NCBI GenBank assembly: GCA_036768485.1
Contig: JAVLUZ010000340.1
Location: forward strand, 1,196,701 to 1,260,700
DNA from: Mermis nigrescens
Taxonomy: Eukaryota; Nematoda; Enoplea; Mermithida; Mermithidae
Direction: 5' to 3'
DNA: 64,000 bases
Position 1 is the stretch's first letter. Each line of letters opens with the position of its first letter. Of the stretch, positions 41,166-52,745 are shown piece after piece. The translations under genes were made by a program, and so were the position numbers. The notes beneath the pieces are model-generated. The model was not told the DNA's origin. It saw only the letters and a list, made by a program, of their open reading frames with translations, and did no database searches.

Positions 41166-41360
41166 TGAAAAATAAAAAATACAAGAGAATTATTAATTCC
41201 ATATAGCTATCAGGCCTAAGTTCAGCCCAGGCAACGCGGGGCAGCTCAACTAGTCTTTTATAATTCTCTTTATAATTTAATGGTATATTTAAACTTTAAG
41301 TTTCTCTTGTTTACAACTCTCACTTAGCAAGCTCATTTTTCAAAACTATTACATAGTGAA

Positions 41361-42204
41361 CAGTTTATTCTACAATTATGCTCTGAAGATGGTCAAATCT
41401 TTGGTCAAAATGTCAGCTAAATGTGGTATAGTCAATAAACAACGGAAGAACAATGGGAGCGAATCACACCCTACTCCAGTAGCCTTGGTTGGTTAGATTG
41501 CTTCCCCTCTGCTACTGAAGTGAATTTTCCGAATATTTTTGGTCAAGTGAGGCAAATTGGGAGAAAATCGCCTGTCAATCAAACAACTTCAGCTAGTCAG
41601 ATAACTTCTACTACTGCTACAACATCTAGGATGGGTGGAGGTAAGGGCGGGTTGGAGGGCCTGGTGAGTTTTAGACTTAAAAGTTTTTCTTTATTCTTGC
41701 TTTTCTTTCAAGATTTGTTTAAAGCTAAATATATTCACATATTTGAAGAATAAGTATGATCATGGAGTTGTGTTACTTTTGAGAAAAGTTGATAAGCTTC
41801 AACTTCGCTATGATAAGCTTCAGTTGGATGTTGCATTTCTCAAGGAATGCATTTATAATGATTTGCTTCCTAAATTTCTGGCTTTCAAGATTACTAATAG
41901 GATTCTTAAGCGTTCTAAGTGTTATATAACATGCCAGAGGCTTCTGCTTAATGAGGAAATAAAAGGTAAAATCAAAGAGGTCGAAAGAGTCCTAAGAGAT
42001 TTGAAGGCACAGATAACCTTGTTTGTTTCAAGAGTATCCTGGCTGGATTCTCAGGTATCATTAACATACATTAGACACAATGTGTCTAAATCTCTCAACC
42101 ATAAAGTTAGACAGTTGCATAGCAAGAAGGTAAAAAACTTGCTTATGCATAAAAGTGTTAATAGTACCAATCCTGACAAGGTTGTGGTTAATTTAAGTAA
42201 CTGA
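41361..42204 (+). pseudogene. Penelope copy 2, N-terminal region with intron
   Basis: The region reads LVKMSAKCGIV-like text, a stop at about 41492 (TAG where copies 3 and 4 have CAG), FGQVRQIGRKSPVNQ, a Ser/Thr-rich linker with GGGKGGLEGL, then after the 41664-41712 segment a coiled-coil-like region (KVDKLQLRYDKLQLDVAFL, EEIKGKIKEVERVL). No domain is recognised. It corresponds to the poorly conserved N-terminal part that precedes RT in Penelope elements. Frames 41520-41711 and 41743-42204 join in phase when the 49-bp segment is removed. Confidence 0.75.
41664..41712 (+). other. Candidate 49-bp Penelope intron
   Basis: Starts GTGAGTTTT and ends in a pyrimidine tract and CAAG. Removing it restores a single frame across copy 2. 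In copy 3 (44830-44880) and copy 4 (47786-47836) the same segment is 51 bp, with AT or GC in place of GT at the donor, and is read through in frame. Confidence 0.6.
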
Positions 42205-42271
42205 GTTTTGACAGCTCAAACTGAAGTGTTTCTTCAATAAACATACCGCCTTTAACTGTGATAATGTAAAA

Positions 42272-44384
42272 ATGCAAATGATCAAGAATCAATTGCGTGA
42301 CATTGTTCTTAGCTCATACTTTAATTATGATAAGAAGCAATGTGATAATCTATCAAAGCGTGACAATAAAATCCTCAGCAATCTGTCAAAAGACAAGAAT
42401 ATCATTGTCCTGAAGGCAGATAAGGGTAACCAAGTTGTAATTTTGAACAAAGGTGACTACATTAGGAAGTTGAATGATGTCTTGAATGATATCCCAAAGT
42501 TCAAAGTCATTGACTGTAATCCTTGTCAGTTTATATGCTCAGTTGAGAAAGGCATATCAGCCTGTATACTGAAGGTTCATAAGCAGAATGGACTATCTGC
42601 TGATGTGTATAAAAGTATAAATCCTGTAGGATGCAGTTATGGCAGGCTATGTGGCTTTCCTAAGACCCATAAGAGAGATGTTCCTCTAAGACCGATCTTG
42701 TCAGCCATCAACACTCTAACTTATAAGTTGGCTAAGTATTTTGTGCCGTTTCTACAAGACATAAGTACAAATGAATACACTTTATGTGACACTGGTAGTT
42801 TCCTGACAAGACTTAAGGCTTTTACATTCAAAAGCTATCATTTTATGGCTAGTCGTGATGTTCAAAGCTTGTTCACTAATATTCCACTCAATGAGACCAT
42901 TAACATATGTATTAGGAAACTATTTGATGATCAGAATGTCATGTTAGTAGATAACATGAATTGTCATCAATTCAAACTGCTTCTAGAACTATCAGTTAAA
43001 GAGTGTTACTTTATGTGCAATGGTAAAATCTATCAACAGATAGATGGTGTTGCTATGGGTAATCCGCTTGGCCCAGTTCTTGCCAACATTTTCTTGAGCC
43101 ATCATGAAACAAAGTGGCTCAGAGACTGTAATATAAAGATCAGACCCAAGTTTTAAGTTTGTTATGTTGATGACACATTTGTAGTGTTTTCTGACAGAAA
43201 TCAGCCTACTAAGTTCTGTGATTACATCAATCAGCAACATCCTGATGTGAAGTTCACATTTGAAACTGAATGTGACAAGAAATTAAATTTCCTTGATGTT
43301 CTTGTTGAAAGGAAGTCCAATGATATTGTGACATCATCATATTGGAAACCTACGTTTTCTGGCTTTTATGCCAAAATGTCTAGCTTCATTCCTTTTGCCT
43401 ATAAAGTTGGTTTAATAAGGACACTTGTGAGTCGCATTTACATGATTTGTAACTCATGTCAGACTTTTGTCTCTGATATTGACAAGCTGAAGCAGACTCT
43501 ACTGCAAAATGAGTATCCCCTTGGCTTGATTGATAAGGTCATATCAGACTTTATGACAAAGGTTTATAATAAGGGTGATGAAATAAAAGTCGAGTGTGAT
43601 AAATTATGCTATTCTCTTGTCTTGCCTTACACTGGTGTGCATGGCTACAATGTACGCAGCAGAATTCTAAAGCTTATATCTGCATTTTACCCTCAGATTA
43701 GAGTAAGGTTTGTTTACAAACCTGTCATGTTTATAAGCTGGTTTTTCAATAACAAGGATGCTGTACCTGCTACGCTACCATACGTGGGCAGCAAGAAAAT
43801 TCTGGGGGGGGTGCAAGATTTTTTTGAAGGTCGAAAAATGGCCTTAAAAATGGTGGTATGGCGATAAAAACACCATTTTTCGACGTTTCTCATCAAGCAC
43901 TATCCATTGGCATCAAAAAATTGCGAAAAAACGAAAAAAATTTTCAAAAATTGAATTCTGGGGGGGGGTATTTTGATTTCTGGGGGTGGGGGGTATTTTG
44001 GTTTCTCGGGGGGGGGGGTGCATACCCCCCCCCAAACCCCCCCACGCCCAGATGTGTACGCTACTCTCAAATTTAGTATATAAGTATACATGTTCTAGCT
44101 GTATGGCTAATTACATTGGCAAAACTCGCCGACATTTTGGGAGTAGAATTGCAGAGCATACTGGCATCTCATTTGCTACAGGAAAGCCAATTCAGGGTGA
44201 TAGCTTATCTGCTATTCACAAACATATCTCAAATAGCAATCATTCAATTACATCAGATTGCTTCAAGGTTATCAGTCGAGCATCCAACTCTTTCGATCTT
44301 TTTATCAAGGAGTCATTATACATAGCACGTGATTGTCCTATTCTCAACAAAAATGTTCCATCATATTCTCTAAATTTGTTTTAA
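42272..44384 (+). pseudogene. Penelope copy 2, RT and GIY-YIG
   Basis: RT frame 42272-43156 holds GVAMGNPLGPVLANIF and stops at a TAA at 43153, just before VCYVDDTF. The frame then runs from 43159 to an M1 insertion at 43779. The GIY-YIG part resumes after the M1 element at about 44057 and ends at 44384 (CSSCMANYIGKTRRHFGSR). Domain order and length match copies 3 and 4. One nonsense codon and one transposon insertion are the main lesions in this part. Confidence 0.9.
43779..44056. mobile_element. M1 element in Penelope copy 2
   Basis: Termini catacgtgggc and gcccagatgtg, 278 bp. TACGCTAC flanks it at 43771-43778 and 44057-44064. Other copies read CTGCTAAGCTACTCTC here, so the insertion and its 8-bp duplication are confirmed by an empty site. 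Confidence 0.97.
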
Positions 44385-44520
44385 TTTACTAAAATCCCAC
44401 CTTTTCATTTCCTTATAGTTTAAAATCTTTTATAATTCTTAACAGTGTATGTTTAAACTTTAAGTTTCTCTTTGTTTACAACTCTGGCTTAGCAAGCTCA
44501 TTTTTCAAAACCATTACATA

Positions 44521-45429
44521 GTGAACAGTCAATTCTACAATTATGCTCTGCAGATGGCCAAAGCTTTGGTCAAAATGTCAGCTAAATGTGGTATAGTCAA
44601 TAAACAATGGAAGAACAATGTGAGCAAATCACACCCTACTCCAGTAGCCTTGGTTGGTCAGATTGCTTCCCCCTATGCTACTGAAGTCAATTTTCCAGAT
44701 ATTTTTAGTCAAGTGAGGCAAATTGGGAGAAAATTGCCTGTCAATCAAACAACTTCAGCTAGTCAGATAACTTCTACTACTGCGACAACATCTAGGATGG
44801 GTGGAGTTAAGGGCGGGTTGGAGGGCCTGATGAGTTTTAGACTTAAAAAGTTTATCTTTATTCTTTCTTTTCTTTTCAAGATTCGTTTAAAGCTAAATAT
44901 ATTCACATATTTGAAGAATAAGTATGATCATGGAGTTGTGTTACTTTTGAGAAAAGTTGAGAAGCTTCAAGTTTGCTTTGATAAGCTTCAGTTGGATGTT
45001 GCATTTCTTAAGGAATGCATTGATAATGATTTGCTTCCTAAATTTCTAGCTTTCAAGGTTTCTAATAGGATGCTTAAGCATTCTAAGTGTTATATAACAT
45101 GCCAGAGGCTTCTGCTTAATGAGGAAATAAAAGGTAAAATCAAAGAGGTCGAAAGAGTCCTAAGAGATTTTAAGGCACAGATAACCTTGTTTGATTCAAG
45201 AGTATCCCGGATTGATTCTCAGGTATCATTAACATACATTAGACGCAATGTGTCTAAATCTCTCAACCATGTTAGACAGTTGCATTGCAAGAAGGTAAAA
45301 AACTTGCTTATGCATAAAAGTGTTAATAGTATTGATCCTGACAAGGTTTTGGTTAATTTAAGTAAGCGAGTTTTGACAGCTAATGAGAAGCTTGTTGTCT
45401 TTTGGTATGAAGTACTCTATTACACCTAG
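44521..45429 (+). pseudogene. Penelope copy 3, N-terminal region
   Basis: An open frame of 302 codons, the best preserved version of the N-terminal region: QMAKALVKMSAKCGIV, SQVRQIGRKLPVNQ, GGVKGGLEGL, then a hydrophobic stretch from the unspliced 51-bp segment, LLLRKVEKLQ and EEIKGKIKEVERVL. It ends at a TAG where copy 4 continues into the RT domain. The first codon at 44521 is GTG; an ATG follows at 44554 (MAKALV), which is the more likely start. Confidence 0.78.
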
Positions 45430-45499
45430 GAAGATCTAGTATGGTGATTATTTGCTGCCTTTTGAGAAACTGATGGGTTTCCTCAATAAACAAACTGCC

Positions 45500-47327
45500 T
45501 TTAACTGTGATAATGTAAAAATGCAAATGATCAAGAATCAATTGCATGACATTGCTCTTAGCTGATACTTTAATTATGATAAGAAGCATTGTGATAATCT
45601 ATCAAAGCGTGGCTATGAAATCTTCAGCAATCTGTCAAAAGACAAGAATATCATTGTCCTAAAGGCAGAAAAGGGTAACCAAGTTGTAATTTTGAACAAA
45701 GATGACTACATTAGGAAGTTGAATGATGTATTGAATGATATCTCAAAGTTCAAAGTCATTGACTGTAATCCTTGTAAGTTTATACGCTCATGTGAGAAAC
45801 GCATATCAGCCCGTATACTGAAGCTTCATAAGCAGAATGGACTATCTGCTGATGTGTATAAAAGTATAAATCCTGTAGGATGCAGTTATGGCAGGCTATA
45901 TGGCTTGCCTAAGACCCATAAGAGAGATGTTCCTCTAAGACCTATCTTGTCAGCCATCAACACTCCAATTTATAAGTTGGCTAAGTATTTTGTGCCGATT
46001 CTACAAGACATAAGTACAAGTGAATACACTTTCTATGACACTGGTAGTTTCCTGACAAGACTTACGGCTTTTACATTCAAAAGCTATCATTTTATGGCTA
46101 GTCATGATGTTCAAAGCTTGTTCACTAATATTCCACTCAATGAGACCATTGGCATATGTATTAGGAAACTATTTGATGATCAGAATGTCATGTTAGTAAA
46201 TAACATGAATCGTCATCAATTCAAATTGCTTCTAGAACTAGCAGTTAAAGAGTGTTACTTTATGTGCAATGGTAAAATCTATCAACAGATAGATGGTGTT
46301 GCTATGGGTAATCCGCTTGGCCCACTTCTTGCCAACATTTTCTTGAGCCATCATGAAACAAAGTCGCTCAGAGACTGTAATATAAAGATCAGACCAAAGT
46401 TTTATGTACGTTATGTTGATGACACATTTGTAGTGTTTCCTGACAGAAATCAGCCAACTAAGTTGTGTGATTACATGAATCAGCAACATCCTAATATGAA
46501 GTTCACATTTGAAACTGAATGTGACAAGAAATTAAATTTCCTCGATGTTCTTCTTGAAAGGAAGTCCGATGATATTGTGACATCATCATATCAGAAACCT
46601 ACATTTTCTGGCCTTTATGCCAAATTGTCTAGCTTAATTCCTTTTGCCTATAAAGTTGGTTTAATAAGGACACTTGTGAGTCGCATAAACATGATTTGTA
46701 ACTCATATCAGACTTTTGTCTCTGATATTGACAAGCTGAAGCAGACTCTACTGCAAAATGAGTATCCCCTTAGCTTGATTGATAAGGTCATATCGGTCTT
46801 TATGACAAAGGTTTATAATAAGAGTGATGAAATAACAGTTGGGTGTGATAAATTATGCTATTCTCTTGTCTTGCCTTACACTGGTGTGCATGGCTACAAT
46901 GTATGTAGCAGAATTTTACCCTCAGATTAGAGTAAGGTTTGTTTACAAACCTGTCATGTGTATAAGCTGGTTTTTCAAGAACAAGGATGCTGTACCTGCT
47001 AAGCTAATCTGAAATTTAGTATATAAGTATACGTGTTCTAGCTGTATGGCTAGTTACATTGGCAAAACTTGTCAACATTTTGGGAGTAGAATTGCAGAGC
47101 ATACTGGCATCTCATTTGCTACTGGAAAGCCAATTCAGGGTGTTAGCTTATCTGCTATTCACAAACATATCTCAAATAGCAATCATTCAATTACATCAGA
47201 TTGCTTCAAGGATATTAGTCGAGCATCCAACTCTTTTGATCTTTTAATCAAGGAGTCATTATACATAGCACATGATTGTCCTATTCTCAACAAAATTGTT
47301 TCATCATATCCTCCAAATTTGTCTTAA
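45500..47327 (+). pseudogene. Penelope copy 3, RT and GIY-YIG
   Basis: RT text begins near 45500. The open frame is 45692-46930 and contains every RT block, including GVAMGNPLGP and YVDD at 46412-46423. At about 46917 some 22 bp are missing relative to copy 2 (ATT-flanked), shifting the frame, and a TGA interrupts near 47010. GIY-YIG continues in 47046-47327 (MASYIGKTCQHFGSR, EHTGISFATGKP). This is the only copy with an uninterrupted RT core and catalytic motif in one frame. Confidence 0.9.
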
Positions 47328-47509
47328 TTTACTAAAATCCCACCTTTTCATTTCCTTATAGTTTAAAATCTTTTATAATTCTATTCATAATTTAATGGTA
47401 TGTTTAATCTTTAAGTTTCTCTTGTTTACAACTCTCGATTAGCAAGCTCATTTTTTCAAAACTATTACATAGTGAACACTACAGTCAATTCTACAATTAT
47501 GCTCTGAAG

Positions 47510-50277
47510 ATGGCCAAAGCTTTGGTCAAAACGTCAGCTAAATGTGGTATAGTCGATAAACAATGGGAGAACAATGGGAGCGAATCACACCCTACTCCAG
47601 TTGCCTTGGTTGGTCAGATTGTTTCCCCCTGTGCTACTGAAGTCAATTTTCCAAATTTTTTTGGTCAAGTGAGGCAAATTGGGAGAAAATCGCCTGTCAG
47701 TCAAACAACTTCAGCTAGTCAGATAACTTCTACTACTGCTACAACATCTAGGATGGGTGGAGGTAAGGGCGGGTTGGAGGGCCTGGCGAGTTTTAGACTT
47801 AAAAAGTTTTTCTTTATTCTTGATTTTCTTTTCAAGATTTGTTTAAAGCTAAATATATTCACATATTTGGAGAATAAGTATGATCATGGAGTTGTGTTAC
47901 TTTTGAGAAAAGTTGAGAAGCTTCAACTTTGCTATGATAAGCTTCAGTTGGATGTTGCATTTCTTGAGGAATGCATTGATAATGATTTCCTTCCTAAATT
48001 TCTGGCTTTCAAGGTTTTTAATAGGATGCTTAAGCATTCTAAGTGTTATATAACATGTCAGAGGCTTCTGTTTAATGAGGAAATAAAAGGTAAAATCAAA
48101 GAGGTCGAAAGAGTCCTAAGAGATTTGAAGGCACAGATAACCTTGTTTGATTCAAGAGTATCCTGGCTTGATTCTCAGGTATTATTAACATAAGTTAGAT
48201 GCATGTGTCTAAATCTCTCAACCATCTTAGACAGTTGCATTGCAAGAAGGTAAAAAACTTGCTTATGCATAAAAGTGTTAATAGTGTCAATCCTGACAAG
48301 GTTGCGGTTAATTTAAGTAACCGATTTTGACAGCTCATGAGAAGCTCGTTGTCTTATGGTATGAAGTACTCTATTACACCTAGGAAGATTGAGTATGGTG
48401 ATTATTTGCTGCCTTTTGAGAAACTGATGGGTTTCCTCAATAAACAAACTGCCTTGAACTGTGATAATGTAAAAATGCAAATGATCAAGAATCAATTGCA
48501 TGACATTGCTCTTAGCTCATACTTTAATTATGATAAGAAGCATTGTGATAATCTATCAAAGCGTGACTATGAAATCCTCAGCAATCTGTCAAAAGACAAG
48601 AATATCATTGTCCTAAAGGCAGATCAGGGTAACCAAGTTGTAATTTTGAACAAAGATGACTACATTAGGAAGTTGAATGATGTCTTGAATGATATCTCAA
48701 ACTTCAAAGTCATTGAATGTAATCCTTGTCACTTTATACGCTCAGTTGAGAAACGCATATCAGCCCATTTACTGAAGGTTCATAAGCAGAATGGACTATC
48801 TGCTGATGTGTATAAAAGTATAAATCCTGTAGGATGCAGTTATGGCAGGCTATATGGCTTGCCTAAGACCCATAAGAGAGATGTTCCTCTAAGACCGATC
48901 TTGTCAGCCATCAACACTCCAACTTATAAGTTGGCTAAGTGTTTTGTGCCAATTCTACAAGACATAAGTACAAATGAATACACTTTCTGTGACACTGGTA
49001 GTTTCCTGACAAGACTTAAGGCTTTTACATTCAAAAGCTATCATCTTATGGCTAGTCATGATGTTCAAAGCTTGTTCACTAATATTCCACTCAATGAGAC
49101 CATTGACATATGTATTAGGAAACTATTTGATGATCAGAATGTCATGTTAGTAAATAACATGAATCATCATCAATTCAAACTGCTTCTAGAACTAGCAGTT
49201 AAAGAGTTACTTTACGTGCAATGGTAAAATCTATCAACAGATAGATGGTGTTGCTATGGGTAATCCACTTGGCCCAGTTCTTGCAAACGTTTTCTTGAGC
49301 CATCATGAAACAAAGTCCCTCAGAGACTGTAATATAAAGATCAGACCCAAGTTTTATGTATGTTATGTTGATGACACATTTGTAGTGTTTCCTGACAGAA
49401 ATCAGCCTACTAAGTTCTGTGATTACATGAATCAGCAACAATCTAATATCAAGTTCACATTTGAAACTGAATGTGACAAGAAATTAAATTTCCTTGGTGT
49501 TCTTCTTGAAAGGAAGTCTGATGATATTGTGACATCATCATATCGGAAACATACATTTTCTGGCCTTTATGCCAAATTGTCTAGCTTCATTTCTTTTGCA
49601 GGTAAAGTTGGTTTAATAAGGACACTTGTGAGTCGCATAAACATGATTTGTAACTCATATCAGACTTTTGTCTCTGATATTGACAAGCTGAAGCAGACTC
49701 TACTGCAAAATGAGTATCCCCTTGGCTTGATTGATAAGGTCATATCAGACTTTATGACAAAGGTTTATAATATGAGTGATGAAATAAAAGTCAGGTGTGA
49801 TAAATTATGCTATTCTCTTGTCTTGCCTTACACTGGTGTGCATGGCTACAACGAGCGCAGCAGCATTCTAAAGCTTATATCTGCATTTTACCCTCAGATT
49901 AGAGTAAGGTTTGTTTAAAAACCTGTCATGTGTATGAGCCGGTTTTTCAGGAACAAGGATGCTGTACCTGCTAAGCTACTCTCAAATTTAGTATATAAGT
50001 ATATGTGTTCTAGCTGTATAACTAGTTACATTGGCAAAACTCGCTAACATTTTGGGAGTAGAATTGCAGAGCATACTGGCATCTCATTTGCTACTGGAAA
50101 GCCAATTCAGGGTGATAGCTTATCTGCTATTCACAAACATATCTCAAATAGCAATCATTTAATTACATCAGATTGCTCCAAGGTTATTAGTCGAGCATCT
50201 AACTCTTTTGATCTTTTAATCACATGATTGTCCTATTCTCAACAAAAATATTCATCATATCCTCTAAATTTGTTTTA
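47510..50277 (+). pseudogene. Penelope copy 4
   Basis: N-terminal frame 47510-48193 (MAKALVKTSAKCG). RT frame 48337-49227 (MKYSITPRKIEYGDYLLPF, GLPKTHK, LFTNIPL) breaks at 49206 by loss of two bases relative to other copies. It resumes at 49256 (MGNPLGP) through CYVDDTF near 49360 to a stop at 49918. The GIY-YIG part 49920-50277 has stops and a small deletion. The N-terminus of the RT part here shows that copies 1-3 lack or have damaged the link between the two regions. Confidence 0.88.
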
Positions 50278-50435
50278 ATTTACTAAAATCCCACCTTTTC
50301 ATTTCCTTATAGTTTAAAATCTTTTATAAATCTCTTCATAATTTAATGGTATGTTTAAACTTTAAGTTTCTCTTGTTTACAACTCGCTTAGTAAGCTCAT
50401 TTTTCAAAACTATAACATAGTGAACTGTCAATTCT

Positions 50436-50899
50436 ATAAATACTATGATGGTTGCTGGGCCAAAATACCAATTTTTTTACTTAGTGCTAAATGGCCCTGT
50501 TCTGTAAATGATGTGTGCGTTTTGAAACTTAGCAGCTTAGCTGAAACGTTTAACAAAGGTTGGCATCCAGTTCCAAATGCTTTGATTCTAGGGGACTCAG
50601 GATATGGTCTCAGCAATTGGTTGATTCCACCTATTTTGAAGCCGGTATTGACTCCAGCTGAAGAGAGATTCAACAAAGCACATAAATGTACACGTCAGAT
50701 TATTGAATGTGCTTTTGGAATTTTAAAGAAACGTTTTGCGTGCCTTACAAAATTAAATTTGTCACCTGAATTTTCAGCGCAAGTCATAAAAGCTTGCACG
50801 GTATTACATAATATTGCATTAGAATACCAGCCCATTGGAGAGGATGAATTTGAGACAATCATGACTGAAATGAGCAAAAAAAACAATAGAATTGGTTGA
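50436..50899 (+). pseudogene. HARBI1-like: Harbinger transposase, C-terminal part
   Basis: The frame reads DGCWAK, PCSVNDVCVLKLSSLAET, LILGDSGYGLSNWLIPP with the second catalytic Asp, and IECAFGILKKRFACL with the catalytic Glu, then the helical end (VIKACTVLHNIALE) and stops at 50897. It completes the transposase begun at 35455. The few codons between HST near 38395 and DGC here are blurred by the Penelope junction. Length and motif order match HARBI1-type transposases. Confidence 0.9.
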
Positions 50900-51138
50900 T
50901 GAAAATGATGTGAGTGAGGAAGAAAATACTTTGGGACAATATTGAGAAATATTTTAGTTTCATTTTTTGCATGAACTTATTCTTGTAACTTCTTTTAATC
51001 TAACATAAAGTAAAACAGGTGCTTCTTTTCGAAAAACTAATCTGCAGCATACCATATCGTAACATTTTCATAAAAAATGAAAGCAATTTAGGCAGAAAAA
51101 TGCCTATCACTCCTTGCGCCAAATGTTACTGGTAACAT

Positions 51139-51393
51139 TCATTCCTGATGGGCTAATTGGCCGCGCCGAGCTTGCATCAAATAGCCAATAAATGTAAAGG
51201 CTTTTAGAGTGTCAATAGGATACTTGTGCTGTAGATTTAATTTATCTTCTAATTCAAGAATATCAAGTTTCATCTTGTAGTTAGCTAGCTCTAAATGTTC
51301 CACTTGCAAAGCAATTTTCTTCTTTTTCATAGGTATTATTTCATCTTTGCATTTCTTTGAACTAAATCGTGAAAATGTATCTAGGAGGGGCAA
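51139..51393 (-). pseudogene. Harbinger ORF2, C-terminal coiled coil
   Basis: 84 codons rich in Lys, Glu and Leu (KKKKIALQVEHLELANYKMKLDILELEDKL), a coiled-coil-like segment, ending in a short tail. It lies on the strand opposite the transposase and downstream of the Myb/SANT-like piece at 52150-52745, so the two are probably exons or halves of one accessory protein. Such a protein binds transposon ends and helps the transposase in PIF/Harbinger systems. The inferred link is by position only. Confidence 0.5.
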
Positions 51394-51399
51394 ATCTTA

Positions 51400-52140
51400 G
51401 TCTATGTAAATATGTACCTACTTCATTAGAAAAGATATGATGATTTGAGATTTTTGGGTTAATTTGCGATCTTTAAACGTACTGAGTTCCTTAAAGCTAT
51501 CACAGTTTAAGAATAAGGCAAGCTGATGAGAAAGTTTGAAAAATTATTCAAAGATAAAAGCTCTGCTAAACAAGACAAGGACTGATAAATGAAGTCTTTG
51601 TCCTTAGCTAACTGCGATGATTGTAAACATTGGGCTTTAATGTATCATGCTGTAAATTTTTACGTTTATATGGAAAACTCTGTAAGCGTAAACAGAAATA
51701 ACAATTTCAGAGCATGGATAGGATTTCAAAATTATGCCTTACAATTTTTCATACTCAAAAATCAGTAGCTAAAAATTAAGAAATAGCGTCCTATGTATTG
51801 GTATCATTCATTTTTAAATGCTGTTCTACCTACCAAAAATGTTCAAAAATATCATATGTTCAGAACATCTTCAAATTCACAGTCTAAGTAAACTAATAAA
51901 ATCTAGATAGATGGATAAGTGAGTTTTAGCTAGCTGGCTATGTCTTCATTGTCTTGTAGTAATTGCCCCTTCTAGTGTGCACTAAAATTTGCTCCACAAA
52001 ACCTTGTGACATAAATCAGATTAGCAATTTACAGTGCTTACAATTCACAATTTATAACACGCTACAAAGGTGTTTCCTGCCTACTTCAATGCAACTTGGC
52101 TCAACTAGATGTCGTGGTTTAATTAATTACTTTGCAGAAT
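51400..52140. other. Stretch inside Harbinger, no gene seen
   Basis: About 740 bp, AT-rich, between the two ORF2 pieces. It may be an intron of ORF2. No clear conserved element. Confidence 0.4.
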
Positions 52141-52149
52141 TTCATGAGT

Positions 52150-52745
52150 GATGTCTGAAAGAATTTTTAAATCAATTTGCTAAAATCAGAAGTCTATTCC
52201 ATGCACATGGTTTCCTGAAGCAGACTGTAGTCAAATTCAATGAAGTAAGTATATCAGCTTCTTTATTCTTATTAATTGGAAAATGAAATTTCCCTGCTGA
52301 GGACTTAGGAGTAAAAATATCTTCTTCCGGCCCCTCAGAGGAAATCTACGAAATTGATTTCAATCGCAGGCTGCAGTTCGCATTCACTGTCATAATCCAT
52401 CTCTAGTGATTCTGTAGAATTTTTAATATCAATTATTGCAGCAGATTCTCGTCCAATAACATCCAAAACAGCATCATCAAGATTTGTGAGGGTCAATAAT
52501 TCGTCACCCTCAGCTCCAGTTTGCTTCTGTGCATCAAGTTTAAAAAGGGTTTGTCTTCTCCAGTTGGGCCAAACACAATCCCGAAAACGAGTCCAATCTT
52601 TTCCACTTGTTGGTGGTAAATATTCAATACTCAGCGCATACTTGAAAATTTCCTCCCAATTTTTTTGTTTTGATTGGCGAGTAATAACAGATTTGAATGC
52701 GCCAAATAAGAGAGCTTTATTTTAGCATATATTTAATTATTAGAA
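52150..52745 (-). pseudogene. Harbinger ORF2, Myb/SANT-like N-terminal part
   Basis: From about 52730 the minus strand reads KALLFGAFKSVITRQSKQK, NWEEIFKYAL, GKDWTRFRDCVWPNWRRQT, a Myb/SANT-like DNA-binding domain of the NAIF1-like kind, with spaced Trp residues. An acidic stretch follows (LDDAVLDVIGRES, MDYDSECELQPAIEINFVDF) to a stop at about 52336; a shifted frame continues (SEGPEEDIFTPKSSAGK). In Harbinger elements this second protein brings transposase to the nucleus and DNA. The start is not visible because an in-frame TAA precedes 52730. Confidence 0.65.

Larger units (their letters stand above)
39921..41253 (+). mobile_element. Non-autonomous Helitron
   Basis: Starts TCTACTATATT and ends CAACTAG before T, inserted between A and T. 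A GC-rich hairpin region (CCCAGGCAACGCGGGG) lies just before the end, as in Helitrons, and the start continues TTTGTTTGTATGTTTGT, seen in many animal Helitrons. The linkers of other Penelope copies read AAAATCTTTTATAATTC without interruption (44420, 47364), so the empty site is known exactly. No Rep/helicase is present. The interior is two minisatellites. Confidence 0.9.
38407..50435 (+). mobile_element. Head-to-tail Penelope-like array, four copies
   Basis: Four copies of a Penelope-like element follow one another in the same orientation, about 2.8-3.1 kb per unit. Each junction repeats the same linker (CTTTTATAATTC to CTCATTTTTCAAAAC). The first copy is 5'-truncated and preceded by a short inverted piece of the linker. 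The array ends with a partial fifth linker near 50325-50435. Tandem copies and inverted tips are known traits of Penelope elements. The array lies inside the Harbinger transposase coding region. Confidence 0.93.

Noticed and set aside
43900..44091. Pro/Gly-rich frames in M1 copies
   Set aside because: They translate C- and G-runs of a non-coding MITE.
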